Assembly (NCBI RefSeq): GCF_023715205.1
Contig: NZ_JAMBNR010000003.1
Location: forward strand, 248,001-312,000
Source of the DNA: Mesobacillus maritimus
GTDB taxonomy: Bacteria > Bacillota > Bacilli > Bacillales > Cytobacillaceae
Length of the DNA stretch: 64,000 bases
Reading direction: 5' to 3'
Part shown: piece by piece, positions 1 to 9,159 of the stretch
Numbering within the stretch: the stretch's first letter is position 1
Layout of the letters: every line of letters begins with the position of its first letter
The notes under the pieces: model-generated
Seen by the model: the letters and a program-made list of their open reading frames with translations, nothing else
Databases searched by the model: none
What the model was told of the DNA's origin: nothing
Made by a program: the position numbers and the translations under genes

Positions 1-169
1 CATTTCCCTCCAAAATCGTTTTGACTTTTCAATGCCGAAGATGACCGAGCAGCTTTTATTCTCCTTTATCTTAACTGGCAAATACTAAGCCAAGATAAAG
101 TGATTATAATATTTTTGTAAAATTCCTATTTGTATTAAATTTATTCAAGTATTATACCCATGATTTTTG
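1..169. other. Left-edge non-coding stretch with a long hairpin
   Basis: No gene is visible here. Arms CTTTATCTT and AAGATAAAG (near 65-100) can form a hairpin with an inner GGC/GCC pair. It is followed by TATAAT and a short T run. It could be the terminator of a gene lying left of the window or part of a promoter region; which one cannot be told from here. Confidence 0.35.
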
Positions 170-1094
170 ATTAACAATTTTCAGATCCGGGCCTGCTATT
201 TTCAAAAAACCCTTCCTATTTTCACTTTCGGCAGTTCTATTTTCACATCGAATTTCTATTATCATATTTCTTTTTTCTATTTTCAGATTTGGCCCTGCTA
301 TTTTCAAAAAACCTCTTCCTATTTTCACTCTCGACGGTTCTATTTTCACGCCACTCCTCTATTATCAAATTTCTTATTTCTATTTTCAGATCTGGCCCTG
401 CTATTTTCAAAAAACCCCTTCCTATTTTCACTTTCGGCAGTTCTATTTTCACATCGAATTTCTATTATCATATTTCTTTTTTCTATTTTCAGATCCTGAC
501 CTGCTATTTTCAAAAAACCCCTTCCTATTTCACTTTCGACAGTTCTATTTTCACATCGAATTTCTATTATCATATTTCTTTTTTCTATTTTCAGATTTGG
601 CCCTGCTATTTTCAAAAAACCTCTTCCTATTTTCACTTTCGACAGTTCTATTTTCATATCGAACCTCTATTATCATATTTCTTTTTTCTATTTTCAGTTC
701 CGGCCCTGCTATTTTCAAAAAACCCCTTCCTATTTTCACTTTCGACAGTTCTATTTTCATATCGAATTTCTATTATCATATTTCTTTTTTCTATTTTCAG
801 ATCTGGCCCTGCTATTTTCAAAAAACCCCTTCCTATTTTCACTTTCGACAGTTCTATTTTCACATCGAACCTCTATTATCAAATACCCTTTTTCTATTTT
901 CAGATCCGGCTCTGCTATTTTCAGAAAACCCCTTACTATTTTCACTTTCGACAGTTCTATTTTCTCGCCGAACCTCTATTATCGAATTTCTTTTTTCTAT
1001 TTTCAGATCCGGCTCTGCTATTTTCAGAAAACCCCTTACTATTTTCACTTTCTACCATTCTATTTTCACGCGGCCCCTCTCCTTCTATTATCAG
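170..1094. repeat. Tandem array, about nine 103-bp units with nested 21-bp motif
   Basis: Successive units align at 196, 298, 401, 504, 606, 709, 812, 915 and 1018, so the period is 103 bp, with two units one base short. Each unit contains five copies of CTATTTTCA or CTATTATCA. In the unit measured base by base (277-380) they are spaced 21, 21, 21, 21 and 19 bp. The array has no unique spacers. Several frames on both strands stay open because the motif lacks stop codons, but 103 is not a multiple of three and no ribosome binding site is seen, so it is treated as non-coding. It lies directly downstream of the teichuronic-acid operon. Confidence 0.93.
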
Positions 1095-1120
1095 AATCAC
1101 CAAATCCCACCAAAAAAGAA

Positions 1121-1162
1121 ACGTCGGCCCTACCAAGGTCATCTTCAACCTCTAGCCGACGT
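1121..1162 (-). terminator. Probable terminator of the teichuronic-acid operon
   Basis: On the minus strand ACGTCGG and CCGACGT pair around a loop of about 28 bases. The stem is followed by a TTTCTTTTTT tract. The left arm lies beside the tuaH stop codon. Confidence 0.55.
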
Positions 1163-2404
1163 GTCTCTCTCCTCCCCATATTGGTGGGACGTTTCCATCA
1201 TTCTCGTAAAAATCACATGCCAATCTCTTTCTCTAGCAATGTTTTGACGCTCGACAATCCGCTTTGGTTCGTTCTCTTTTTCAAATTGGTCACATGCTTC
1301 CACAAACTCAACCGCCTGATTTCCTTCTAGATGGGTATAGATGCCTTCCGCTATACAGTTCTTAGTCGAAGGCAGATTACTTCCTACAACTGGCTTTCCC
1401 GCAGCAAGAAACTCAAATAATTTCAATGGGAATACTGCTTCATTATAGGGGGAATCTTTATAAGGCATGATGCCAATGTCGATCGTATTCATATATTTGG
1501 GAACTTCCGCCGAGGGTACGCTGCCAATCCAAAGAACATTTTTATTGGATAATAGCTCTTGAAATTCACTGCTTTGTCCCGTACCATCTGGCCCTACAAA
1601 TAAAAGCAACCAATCTGGGCGGAGGCGCGCTACTTCTGAAACCAACTCGAAGTCTAGTTTGGGTTTAATCCCGCCGATAAATCCTACTATCTTGCCGGTA
1701 AAATCAACCGGGCGAATGCCTACTGCCGTTTCTGTTTCTTCAGCAAAACTCAGGTACTCCACCCCATTTTCAAACACATACACATGCTCTGCATTGCCAC
1801 GCATTTCAACCACTTTATCCCGCAAATAAGTAGACGTACAAAAGACAACATCTGCATTCTCTATAATCCGCTTTTCCGCGTTTGCAATTAAGGTTTGACG
1901 AATGGAAGATAATACTGTTTTCTTCCCATCAATCGGGGAGGACCATAAATCACTGCAATCGTAAATAACTTGATCCCACGGGAAAAGGTCAGCGAGTAAC
2001 GGAAAACCAGGAAAGGTAAACCATAACTGAATTCGATGCTCCAGCTGTTCTTTTTTTAAATAAAACAGCAATGAACGAAGTTTGCTTTGATAAAACAAAT
2101 CCATATACCGACCGAACCGGAAGAGTTTATGCGGCATAATATCCGTGATTGGAAACTGTCGGATCCCGTTTGGCAAACTCGAATACGCATCTTCGGTTAT
2201 ATGCGGAGTCGGGCATAACCAGATGACTTCTGCCGTTTCAGGTTGATTTTTCAAAAACTCCGCCAAGCGGTGGCGCCGATACCTGAGACCATCCATTCCC
2301 CATTCACTTGCGGCCACCATCACATGCACCGTTTTCTTAATTGGGTTTGGAGCTATCCGCTCCTCCCGATTGATTTCTTCATTCTTCCTATAAGCAGCGT
2401 TCAT
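1145..2404 (-). CDS. tuaH: Teichuronic-acid-type glycosyltransferase, TuaH-like
   Basis: This 419-aa protein is a GT-B fold glycosyltransferase and is the last gene of the operon. After a charged N-terminal tail, the first domain has VHVMVAASEWG near residue 26. The C-terminal nucleotide-sugar domain has GKIVGFIGGI and the motif SPYNEAVFPLKLFEFLAAGKPVV, typical of the donor-binding region of GT4-like enzymes. It has no membrane segment. Position after tuaG and length match B. subtilis TuaH, a transferase for the glucuronate/N-acetylgalactosamine wall polymer. The start is supported by AAAGGGGG about nine bases upstream. Sugar specificity cannot be read from the sequence. Confidence 0.82.
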   Translation of the reverse strand: MNAAYRKNEEINREERIAPNPIKKTVHVMVAASEWGMDGLRYRRHRLAEFLKNQPETAEVIWLCPTPHITEDAYSSLPNGIRQFPITDIMPHKLFRFGRYMDLFYQSKLRSLLFYLKKEQLEHRIQLWFTFPGFPLLADLFPWDQVIYDCSDLWSSPIDGKKTVLSSIRQTLIANAEKRIIENADVVFCTSTYLRDKVVEMRGNAEHVYVFENGVEYLSFAEETETAVGIRPVDFTGKIVGFIGGIKPKLDFELVSEVARLRPDWLLLFVGPDGTGQSSEFQELLSNKNVLWIGSVPSAEVPKYMNTIDIGIMPYKDSPYNEAVFPLKLFEFLAAGKPVVGSNLPSTKNCIAEGIYTHLEGNQAVEFVEACDQFEKENEPKRIVERQNIARERDWHVIFTRMMETSHQYGEERDTSARG

Positions 2405-2431
2405 CTCCCATACCCCCTTTATTGATTGTGT

Positions 2432-3190
2432 TCAAAGCCGTTTGGCAACTGCATGAACGGCATAGTGTGAAAAACACCAAAACGCCTTAACCAAATTTAA
2501 TTTTTCAACCTTCCGATAAACAAACCAGTTCATTTTAAGTGCTTTCCATTTATTTTTCGAAATGGAAGGATTTCCAGTTCTATATTCTGCTAGCTCCTCG
2601 TTTAATCCGTACGCGGTAAACCCTTTTTTCAACAGCAACAGCCAAGTGGCTAGATCTTGGCGGGTACGAATATTGGGCATCTGGAAAGAACCGGTCTGTT
2701 GTCGGTCAACCATGACCGTCAAACAACCAATGATCGTATTTTTTAACAAGTCGTGATACTGTATTTTTGCTGGGGCAGCCACAATTTTGTTTAACCTCTT
2801 TCCTTCATGGCTCATCAACTCGTAAGCGGTAAACGTAAAAGCATAGCCGTTTTCTTGCATAAACTGAAGCTGTTTTTCCAATTTTTCAGGTTTCCAACAA
2901 TCATCGCTATCCAAGAATGCGACGAACCTTCCTGTCGCAAAGTCGAGCGCATGGTTCCTTGCGACCGCAGCCCCACTGTTTTCCTCGAGCTCGAGTAAAT
3001 GAATTCGCCCGTCTTTGGCTGCATGACTTTTTACTCTTTCACGGGTATCATCTGTTGAACAGTCGTCGACAATAACCATCTCCCAATTTTGAAACGTTTG
3101 ACTCATCACAGATTCAATGGTTCGGTCGATGTAGGGCCCTGCATTAAAACACGGAGTTATGATGGAAACTAGGGGCTGCTGTTGATCCAT
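2432..3190 (-). CDS. tuaG: Family 2 glycosyltransferase, TuaG-like
   Basis: This 252-aa GT-A enzyme begins PLVSIITPCFNAGPYI, has the nucleotide-binding VDDCSTDD near residues 41-48 and the metal-binding DSDD at 94-97. The overall pattern closely resembles B. subtilis TuaG. A longer reading to 3229 exists, but GGAGGAGA sits nine bases before the ATG at 3190, so that start is chosen. It lies 27 bp before tuaH. The spacer between tuaF and tuaG is unusually long because a 190-bp dispersed element occupies it. It should add one sugar of the repeat unit on the cytoplasmic face. Confidence 0.85.
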   Translation of the reverse strand: MDQQQPLVSIITPCFNAGPYIDRTIESVMSQTFQNWEMVIVDDCSTDDTRERVKSHAAKDGRIHLLELEENSGAAVARNHALDFATGRFVAFLDSDDCWKPEKLEKQLQFMQENGYAFTFTAYELMSHEGKRLNKIVAAPAKIQYHDLLKNTIIGCLTVMVDRQQTGSFQMPNIRTRQDLATWLLLLKKGFTAYGLNEELAEYRTGNPSISKNKWKALKMNWFVYRKVEKLNLVKAFWCFSHYAVHAVAKRL

Positions 3191-3215
3191 AATGCTATCT
3201 CCTCCATTTTTATTA

Positions 3216-3405
3216 GGCTCTTTTCTCAAACTTTGTTGCTTCTGATAGATATAAATAGAAAAGTATAAGCTGTGTTTTCACTGATTAGCATCTTTACATC
3301 AGGAGAAAAGAGCCAGTAGCCTTAGTACGAACGCACAAAATGGCTTATCCACGTTAAAATCGGCTTTAGGATTTTAACAACAAACTTTACGAAAATAGCC
3401 TTTTA
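3216..3405. repeat. 190-bp dispersed element, copy 1
   Basis: Starts with GGCTCTTTTCTC, whose complement GAGAAAAGAGCC recurs about 85 bp later, so the first half can fold. The second half contains TAAAATC/GATTTTA arms and ends GAAAATAGCCTTTTA. The same order of blocks, in the same orientation, occurs at 37587-37776. Its right end contains the tuaF stop codon (3403-3405). It separates tuaF from tuaG within an operon. Confidence 0.85.
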
Positions 3406-4089
3406 GTATGAACGTTTGTGATTGCTTACGAGCTTAGGCAAGATCAGCCATAAAAACGAAAGACTCACTCCAATCAGTCCGCCTACAATCGCTCGCTCCT
3501 TTGAACCAAGTGTCTTCTGTTCGATTGCCACTTCGTCGACGTTCGCAGCTTCTAAAAGCACTGCTGGCTCCATACTGAATTGCAATGTTTTTAATTCATT
3601 TAGTAAACGTACTTGCTCTACTTTTGCCTCCGGGCTTACTTCCTCATCTTCCAATGCAGTAATCGAATCCTGAACGATGCGCTCTTTTTTATCAAATTTC
3701 TCCTGGTCCATTTGAAGAAAAGCAGAGGCGACATCATTCACCACTTGAGAAGCTTCCTCACTTGAACTACTTGAATAGGCGAGTCTTACCGTCGTTTCAT
3801 TGATAGCGGTAACCGTTAATTCTGGAGGTACCATATTTTCAACTAATACGGACGGCAAATGTTCCTCATAAAAAGGAGCATGGGATAGCATCTTCACTAC
3901 ATGATTTGCATGATTAAGCTTTTGATGTTGATAATTCCCGAGAGAAATCGTTGCTTCTGCGGTAACAATCGAAGGTTCTTTTCCAACTGGTAAAACCCAA
4001 CCGATTCCAGCTAAAAGAACGGGAAGGATTAGCAGAAGCAGCCAGTGCTTGCTCCGTTTCTCCGGCTTCCTTTGTGTCATGACTTCCAT
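3403..4089 (-). CDS. tuaF: Wzz-like chain-length/export modulator, TuaF-like
   Basis: This 228-aa membrane protein has a basic N-terminus (MTQRKPEKRSK), a first membrane segment (LLLLILPVLLAGIGWVL), a hydrophilic outer domain with predicted helices (about 45-195), and a C-terminal membrane segment (AIVGGLIGVSLSFLWLILP). This two-segment layout is typical of polysaccharide co-polymerases of the Wzz/YveK group without the kinase. AAGGAG lies upstream of the start. By position between the polymerase and TuaG it is the TuaF counterpart, likely setting polymer length or aiding export. The stop codon falls in the dispersed repeat. Confidence 0.8.
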   Translation of the reverse strand: MEVMTQRKPEKRSKHWLLLLILPVLLAGIGWVLPVGKEPSIVTAEATISLGNYQHQKLNHANHVVKMLSHAPFYEEHLPSVLVENMVPPELTVTAINETTVRLAYSSSSSEEASQVVNDVASAFLQMDQEKFDKKERIVQDSITALEDEEVSPEAKVEQVRLLNELKTLQFSMEPAVLLEAANVDEVAIEQKTLGSKERAIVGGLIGVSLSFLWLILPKLVSNHKRSY

Positions 4090-4112
4090 ACAACTAAGTT
4101 CTCCTTCATCTG

Positions 4113-5393
4113 TTAATAGGGTTTTTCTTGAATTCCCTGCATCTCTTCTCTTTTAAAAACAGATACGGCAGAGAGAACGAACCCTAGGTATACCCAGTGA
4201 AAATAAAGATTGCTCACTGAACTTGGACTGATACTCGCTACTAAGAAAGCAATCAATGTGATCATTAGTCCTTCTAAAAGTGCTTTATGCTGCGTACGAT
4301 TGCGATATATTCGATATAAAGAGCTGAAAAGATAGCCATACATGGTGACATATCCTAACAGCACGAGAATCCCGAAGTTCCCGGCGATTTCTGCAAGCCA
4401 ATTGTGAACTTCAAGAATCGCGTGTGTTTCATAAACTGGTTGATATTCTAAATAGACTGGGAGATTCCCAGCGCCAACTCCAAATCCATAGGTATTAACC
4501 ACATAATGAAACGTATTTTTTAACAAGTTGAGTCGGACGGCATTTGATGAAGCATCAATAGGCTCATTTCCGATTATGCTCGGTACAATAAGTACCGCTG
4601 CCCCAATCACCGCGATTGTCCCAGTCGCTAGCATAATTTTTTTTATGATTGGTGGTACTAACAAAAACAGATAAGATAAGAGGCCAACAACGACTGCCAA
4701 CACCCCTGCTCGTGACTCCGTCAGACTAATAATGTAGAAAGTTAACCCGCTTAACACAAGACAAATTGTTTTTAGCCACATTTGTTTGCCGTTTCTCGCG
4801 ACGGCAAGGTAAAAGAAGAATGAGATCGTTAAAAACGTGGCAAAATCATTTTGATTAAAAAAAACCGCTGTTGGATACCCAAGTTTATGATCAGATGCTC
4901 CGTATAAGCTAGAAGTAGGCAGCTGAAATTGCAGATAATGGTTAATCAGTCCAATTCCTAGTAAAAGAAGTGTCATCCCCATCCAAATCGCGTAAAAGAA
5001 ATACAACCGTGGCATAGTTGTAAACGTAAAGACTGCCAAAAAAACGAATACAACGCCTAGCCCTAGTAAAAAGAGGTATTTGATTGCATCCACAAACGAA
5101 TAGGCCCAAACAAGTGAAGCGAATCCGTAACTTAGCCAGAGTAATAGAAAAATCAACGGTCCTTTTACATGCACATGTTCCCAGTAGTCTGCGAGATTTC
5201 GATTTGCGACTAAGTGGACAAGGAATACAGTCGCTGCCAAAATCAACATGATTCTGTATAAAAACAAGCTAAAGAAGCCAATATCCAACTGTATAACAGA
5301 TTGATTTAGAAACGTAGTTACCACTAACACATACACCATTACGTGAAAGCGGCGATCACTATTTTGTAAAAGTGTTATGAACCCCATAACCAT
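4113..5393 (-). CDS. tuaE: Wall-polymer polymerase / O-antigen ligase family, TuaE-like
   Basis: This 426-aa protein is mostly hydrophobic, with about eleven membrane segments and a larger outer loop near residues 285-345 (YGFGVGAGNLPVYLEYQP ... HNWLAEIAGNFGI). That loop and the HNW..E...G pattern are typical of the Wzy/WaaL O-antigen ligase family. In the teichuronic-acid pathway the TuaE position is the polymerase joining lipid-linked repeat units outside the membrane. The start may be the ATG at 5393 or the one two codons later; a GGGG purine stretch lies upstream of both. It lies 26 bp after the epimerase gene. Confidence 0.83.
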   Translation of the reverse strand: MVMGFITLLQNSDRRFHVMVYVLVVTTFLNQSVIQLDIGFFSLFLYRIMLILAATVFLVHLVANRNLADYWEHVHVKGPLIFLLLWLSYGFASLVWAYSFVDAIKYLFLLGLGVVFVFLAVFTFTTMPRLYFFYAIWMGMTLLLLGIGLINHYLQFQLPTSSLYGASDHKLGYPTAVFFNQNDFATFLTISFFFYLAVARNGKQMWLKTICLVLSGLTFYIISLTESRAGVLAVVVGLLSYLFLLVPPIIKKIMLATGTIAVIGAAVLIVPSIIGNEPIDASSNAVRLNLLKNTFHYVVNTYGFGVGAGNLPVYLEYQPVYETHAILEVHNWLAEIAGNFGILVLLGYVTMYGYLFSSLYRIYRNRTQHKALLEGLMITLIAFLVASISPSSVSNLYFHWVYLGFVLSAVSVFKREEMQGIQEKPY

Positions 5394-5419
5394 CTAACCC
5401 CATCGTTGTCATAAAATTT

Positions 5420-6373
5420 CTATTGATTTGAGACCATATCAAACGTATGGTTCTTCACTTTCGCCGCATGATGAAACGTTTCTTGCAAGCCTTCATGGAG
5501 GTCATAAACCGGTTCCCAATTGATTTCTGTTTTTGCTTCATCATTGTTTAATAAACTATCGCGTATATCTCCTAACCGCTCTGGTCGATAAATCACTTGT
5601 ACATGCGAGTGCGCAACTTTTCTCATCGCTTCAAAAAGTTGATTGATGGTAATGGAGGTACCAGAAGAAATATTGACACAAAGATTCTGCTCCGCAAGCA
5701 TTGCTTTTACATTGGCTTTCGCGACGTCTTTTACATAAACAAAATCACGTGTCTGCTCCCCATCTCCGAAAATGACTGGCGCTACCTGATTGATGAGCTT
5801 GTCGGTGAAAATCGCCACCACTCCGCCTTCGCCGTTTGCATCTTGCCTTGGTCCATACACATTGCTATAACGTAAAATACTGTACGGCAGTTGGTTCAGT
5901 TGACTGTTAAGCTTCAAGTAGTTCTCAACCGTTAACTTTGTTAGCCCATACGGAGAGGTTGGTCGAGTCGGATGATGAATCGAGATCGGCAAGCTCAATG
6001 GATTTCCATAAACAGCAGCAGATGACGCGAACACCAACTTTTTCACTCTTGCTTTTACAGCGGCTTCGATAACATGAAGCGATCCTTTGATATTGATGTG
6101 TTCATCATGTACAGGGTTCTTTACCGATTCGGCCACACTTACTTGAGCTGCTTGGTGAATAATATAATCCGGGCATAAAGAAGTAATCATCTCTACCACA
6201 TTTGGATCCGTGATATCCCATTGATGTACTTCAATATGGCGATGTCGAACATTTTCTACCTTTCCAGTTGAAAGATTATCAAGCACGACCACATGGAAGT
6301 TTTGTTTGACTAGTTCATCAACAATATGGGAACCAATAAATCCTGCTCCTCCGGTAACGAGCACTCGTTTCAT
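5420..6373 (-). CDS. NAD-dependent sugar-nucleotide epimerase (UDP-glucose 4-epimerase family)
   Basis: This 317-aa extended short-chain dehydrogenase has the NAD-binding GGAGFIGSH at residues 8-16, the SSAAVYG catalytic serine block near 117-123 and Y142xxxK146 (YGLTK). The family converts UDP-sugars at C4, for example UDP-glucose/galactose, UDP-GlcNAc/GalNAc or UDP-glucuronate/galacturonate. B. subtilis tua has no epimerase at this place, so here it probably supplies an extra or altered sugar (inference). It sits between tuaD and tuaE and shares their strand and short spacings. AGAGGAGG is seven bases before the start. Confidence 0.85.
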   Translation of the reverse strand: MKRVLVTGGAGFIGSHIVDELVKQNFHVVVLDNLSTGKVENVRHRHIEVHQWDITDPNVVEMITSLCPDYIIHQAAQVSVAESVKNPVHDEHINIKGSLHVIEAAVKARVKKLVFASSAAVYGNPLSLPISIHHPTRPTSPYGLTKLTVENYLKLNSQLNQLPYSILRYSNVYGPRQDANGEGGVVAIFTDKLINQVAPVIFGDGEQTRDFVYVKDVAKANVKAMLAEQNLCVNISSGTSITINQLFEAMRKVAHSHVQVIYRPERLGDIRDSLLNNDEAKTEINWEPVYDLHEGLQETFHHAAKVKNHTFDMVSNQ

Positions 6374-6438
6374 TCGAAATCCTCCTCTTGTATCTAAAAA
6401 TACAGCTGTTGTTTCACTGAAAAATCTTTGCTTCGTAC

Positions 6439-7767
6439 TTACATCGCTCGCGGCGAAAAGCTTGGTTGATTCACCATAGGGCGTCCCACAGAAAGATACG
6501 TAAACCCTGCTTGCTTCATTGTTTCTAAATCAAAAAGATTACGGCCGTCGACTACTATTGGGTGCTTCATCAGCTCTTTCATTTTTCCGAAATCTAGTTT
6601 TTTCACTTGCTGCCAATCAGTGAGAATAAGGCAAGCATCCGCATTTTCAATCGTTTGATAGAGGTCTGTAGAATAAGTGCATTTATACCCAAGTTTTTTC
6701 TTCGCTTCTTGTATTGCTATTGGGTCATAAGCGCGAACATTGGCCCCTAGATTGACAAGATGTGGAATGATATCTAAAGCCGGAGCTGAGCGAACATCAT
6801 CGGTGTCTGGTTTAAACGCCAACCCGAGTATGCTGATGGTTTTACCATCCAAATCCCCGAGTACTGAAGTTAATTTTCCGACCATTTGTAAGCGTTGCTG
6901 TTCATTTGTCTCCATAACGGCCTCAATCAACTTAAAGTCATAGCCGACTTCTTTCGAAATGTGAAGCAGTGCAGCTGTATCTTTTGGAAAACAAGAGCCA
7001 CCAAAGCCAACTCCCGCTTGTAAAAAGCGCGGTCCAATCCGACTATCGAGTCCAATTCCTTCTGATACTTTTGTGACATCGGCTCCGACTCGCTCACAAA
7101 TATTGGCGATATCATTAATAAACGAGATTTTTGTTGCCAAAAAGGCATTAGCGGCATACTTGATCATTTCCGCTGTCTCGACGGACGTTTTGACCATTTT
7201 CGTTGTAAACGGTTTGTACAGCTCGGCGATGACTTGATAAGCTGTTTCGCTTGTTGCCCCAATGACCGCCCGCTCCATATTCATGCAATCTTTGATTGCG
7301 ACTCCTTCTCGTAAAAACTCTGGATTGGACACAAGATCAAACTTGGTTGCTGTCTGCTCTTTGATAATCGAACTGATGATTTTACCGGTTCCAACTGGGA
7401 CCGTACTTTTCGTGACAATGATTTTATAACTGTTTAAATTCTCGCCAATTGTTTTGGCCACTTGTTTGATATACATTAAATCCGCTTCACCCGTGACCGT
7501 CATCGGAGTGCCGACCGCAATATAAATGATTTCTGCTTGTTGAATAGCGTTAGGAATATCTGTTGAAAATTGAAGAGTTTCTCGTTTTTGATTTTTAGCA
7601 ACAAGCTCTTCTAAACCTGGTTCATAAATCGGCATAACTCCGTTAAGAAGGTTGGTAATTTTCTGGCTATCAATATCACAGCAAATCACTCGATTTCCTG
7701 TCTCCGCAAAACATGTGCCAGTTACAAGTCCAACATATCCGGTTCCAATTACGGCGATTTTCCTCAT
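6439..7767 (-). CDS. tuaD: UDP-glucose 6-dehydrogenase (teichuronic-acid type)
   Basis: This 442-aa enzyme oxidises UDP-glucose to UDP-glucuronate with two NAD. It has the Rossmann GTGYVG at residues 8-13, the hinge VSNPEFLREG, the catalytic cysteine in GFGGSCFPKD and the C-terminal FKPDTDDVRSAP. AAAGGAG lies nine bases before the ATG at 7767; the GTG three codons earlier is too close to that site. It provides the glucuronate for the polymer. A second, separate UDP-glucose dehydrogenase gene is at 57799-59124. Confidence 0.95.
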   Translation of the reverse strand: MRKIAVIGTGYVGLVTGTCFAETGNRVICCDIDSQKITNLLNGVMPIYEPGLEELVAKNQKRETLQFSTDIPNAIQQAEIIYIAVGTPMTVTGEADLMYIKQVAKTIGENLNSYKIIVTKSTVPVGTGKIISSIIKEQTATKFDLVSNPEFLREGVAIKDCMNMERAVIGATSETAYQVIAELYKPFTTKMVKTSVETAEMIKYAANAFLATKISFINDIANICERVGADVTKVSEGIGLDSRIGPRFLQAGVGFGGSCFPKDTAALLHISKEVGYDFKLIEAVMETNEQQRLQMVGKLTSVLGDLDGKTISILGLAFKPDTDDVRSAPALDIIPHLVNLGANVRAYDPIAIQEAKKKLGYKCTYSTDLYQTIENADACLILTDWQQVKKLDFGKMKELMKHPIVVDGRNLFDLETMKQAGFTYLSVGRPMVNQPSFSPRAM

Positions 7768-7875
7768 GTTCTCCACTCCTTTTTCAATTGGTGCTCTCTC
7801 GTTACATTTTGCTATTATTTAGTGCTTCTAGTATTTATCGTTCTGTTTAGTCCGTGCTTCTTCGTTTACGACTCG

Positions 7876-9120
7876 CTATCCTAATACACTCTTTTTCTCT
7901 TGAATGAACTGATAATATCGCAGCAACTCGCGCGCGTTTTGGTCGACATGATAGTTTTGCTGTATTCGCTGATAGAGTTCTTGTCTTACGTTTTCGGGAT
8001 AAGTGTTTTCATATAAAACCTCATGTACTCTTTTGGCGAGCTGTGAAACGGATTTCGGCTCAATCAGCAAGTTTTGATGATTGCCGAATAAATCTGGGAC
8101 ACTGCCGACATTTGTACAAATTACGGGAAGTTTCAATGCTAGTGCTTCGATAACTACCGTCGGCATCCCCTCGGTATAAGATGGAAGTACAAAAGCATCG
8201 CTCGCTCCCAAGTAATCTTTGACTCTCGCATTTTCAATTGCCCCAGGTAAAAATAACCGGACATTCAGCTCAGGATGCTGCTTTAGTTTTTCCTTTGCTG
8301 GACCATCGCCGACGAATACGACACCGACCTCTTCTGGTAAGTGCTGAAGAGCTTCCGCTAATTCAAACACGCCTTTTGCTTCTGTTAACCTGCCAACAAA
8401 CGTGAGCAGTTTTTTCTCTTGAGGAAGCTCCAGAAGTTTTCGCAGCAATCTTTTAGACTGTTCTGGTGGTCGAAATTTGGACAAGTCCACTCCAATTGGA
8501 AGAACGGTGGGCACTCTTCCGGTCATGGTATTTGTTTGGCTGGCTAGCGATTTTCCTACCGCAAACACTTGATCAGCTGCCTGTACGGATTGGAGAAAAG
8601 AACGCTTCGCCATTGGACTGTAGTGTGGATACACATTTACATCGCTTCCATGCAGTGTTAATACCCACGGCAAATTTTTTTCTTTTGCTACCCTTTTCGC
8701 CGCTCCTCCTGAGGGCATTGCAAAATGGGCATGAAGCAAATCAGTCTGTATGTTTTCCTTCTCCATTGTCTCGAGGACAACGGCAGCAATGCGTTTATCT
8801 GGTTGGAACCACCTTAGTTGTCCAGGCAGTGCCGTGTAACGTGGTCGATGGACAACGACTCCTTTTCGGTTGTAGCGTAGGGGCAGATCCTCTTGGAGTT
8901 GGTATTGTTTTTTTAACGTTCGAAACAAAGCTGGATTACGCGGTACTGGGCAAATCACGGTCACTTCTACTCCCAAACGTTTTAAGGCGTGAACTTGCGT
9001 CTCGTGAAACACGCCGTTACTCGGCTGAAGCTCACTTGGATAAGCACTCGTGATCCAGACCACTCGCAACTTGTCATCTTTGATTGTCGTATTTTCCATG
9101 TTCCGAACCTGAGCGTGCAT
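7876..9120 (-). CDS. tuaC: Glycosyltransferase family 4, TuaC-like
   Basis: This GT-B enzyme of about 414 aa opens RVVWITSAYPSELQPSNGVFHETQVHALKRLG, the acceptor-binding pattern of GT4 enzymes. It has HGSDVN, FVGRLTEAKGV and the donor-binding PSYTEGMPTVVIEALALKLPVICT. A TTG start at 9159, directly after the tuaB stop, is possible. The ATG at 9120 has AAAGGGG upstream and is preferred. It is cytoplasmic or membrane-attached and assembles the lipid-linked repeat unit. The sugar it transfers is unknown. Confidence 0.85.
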   Translation of the reverse strand: MHAQVRNMENTTIKDDKLRVVWITSAYPSELQPSNGVFHETQVHALKRLGVEVTVICPVPRNPALFRTLKKQYQLQEDLPLRYNRKGVVVHRPRYTALPGQLRWFQPDKRIAAVVLETMEKENIQTDLLHAHFAMPSGGAAKRVAKEKNLPWVLTLHGSDVNVYPHYSPMAKRSFLQSVQAADQVFAVGKSLASQTNTMTGRVPTVLPIGVDLSKFRPPEQSKRLLRKLLELPQEKKLLTFVGRLTEAKGVFELAEALQHLPEEVGVVFVGDGPAKEKLKQHPELNVRLFLPGAIENARVKDYLGASDAFVLPSYTEGMPTVVIEALALKLPVICTNVGSVPDLFGNHQNLLIEPKSVSQLAKRVHEVLYENTYPENVRQELYQRIQQNYHVDQNARELLRYYQFIQEKKSVLG

Positions 9121-9159
9121 AGCATCGTTGCCCCTTTGCTGTTTAGTTATAAGTTTCAA

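Noticed and set aside
152-1247. Many overlapping open frames on both strands, up to 288 codons
   Set aside because: They are a by-product of the 103-bp array: the motif has no stop codons, frames shift between units, both strands are open at once and there is no ribosome site.
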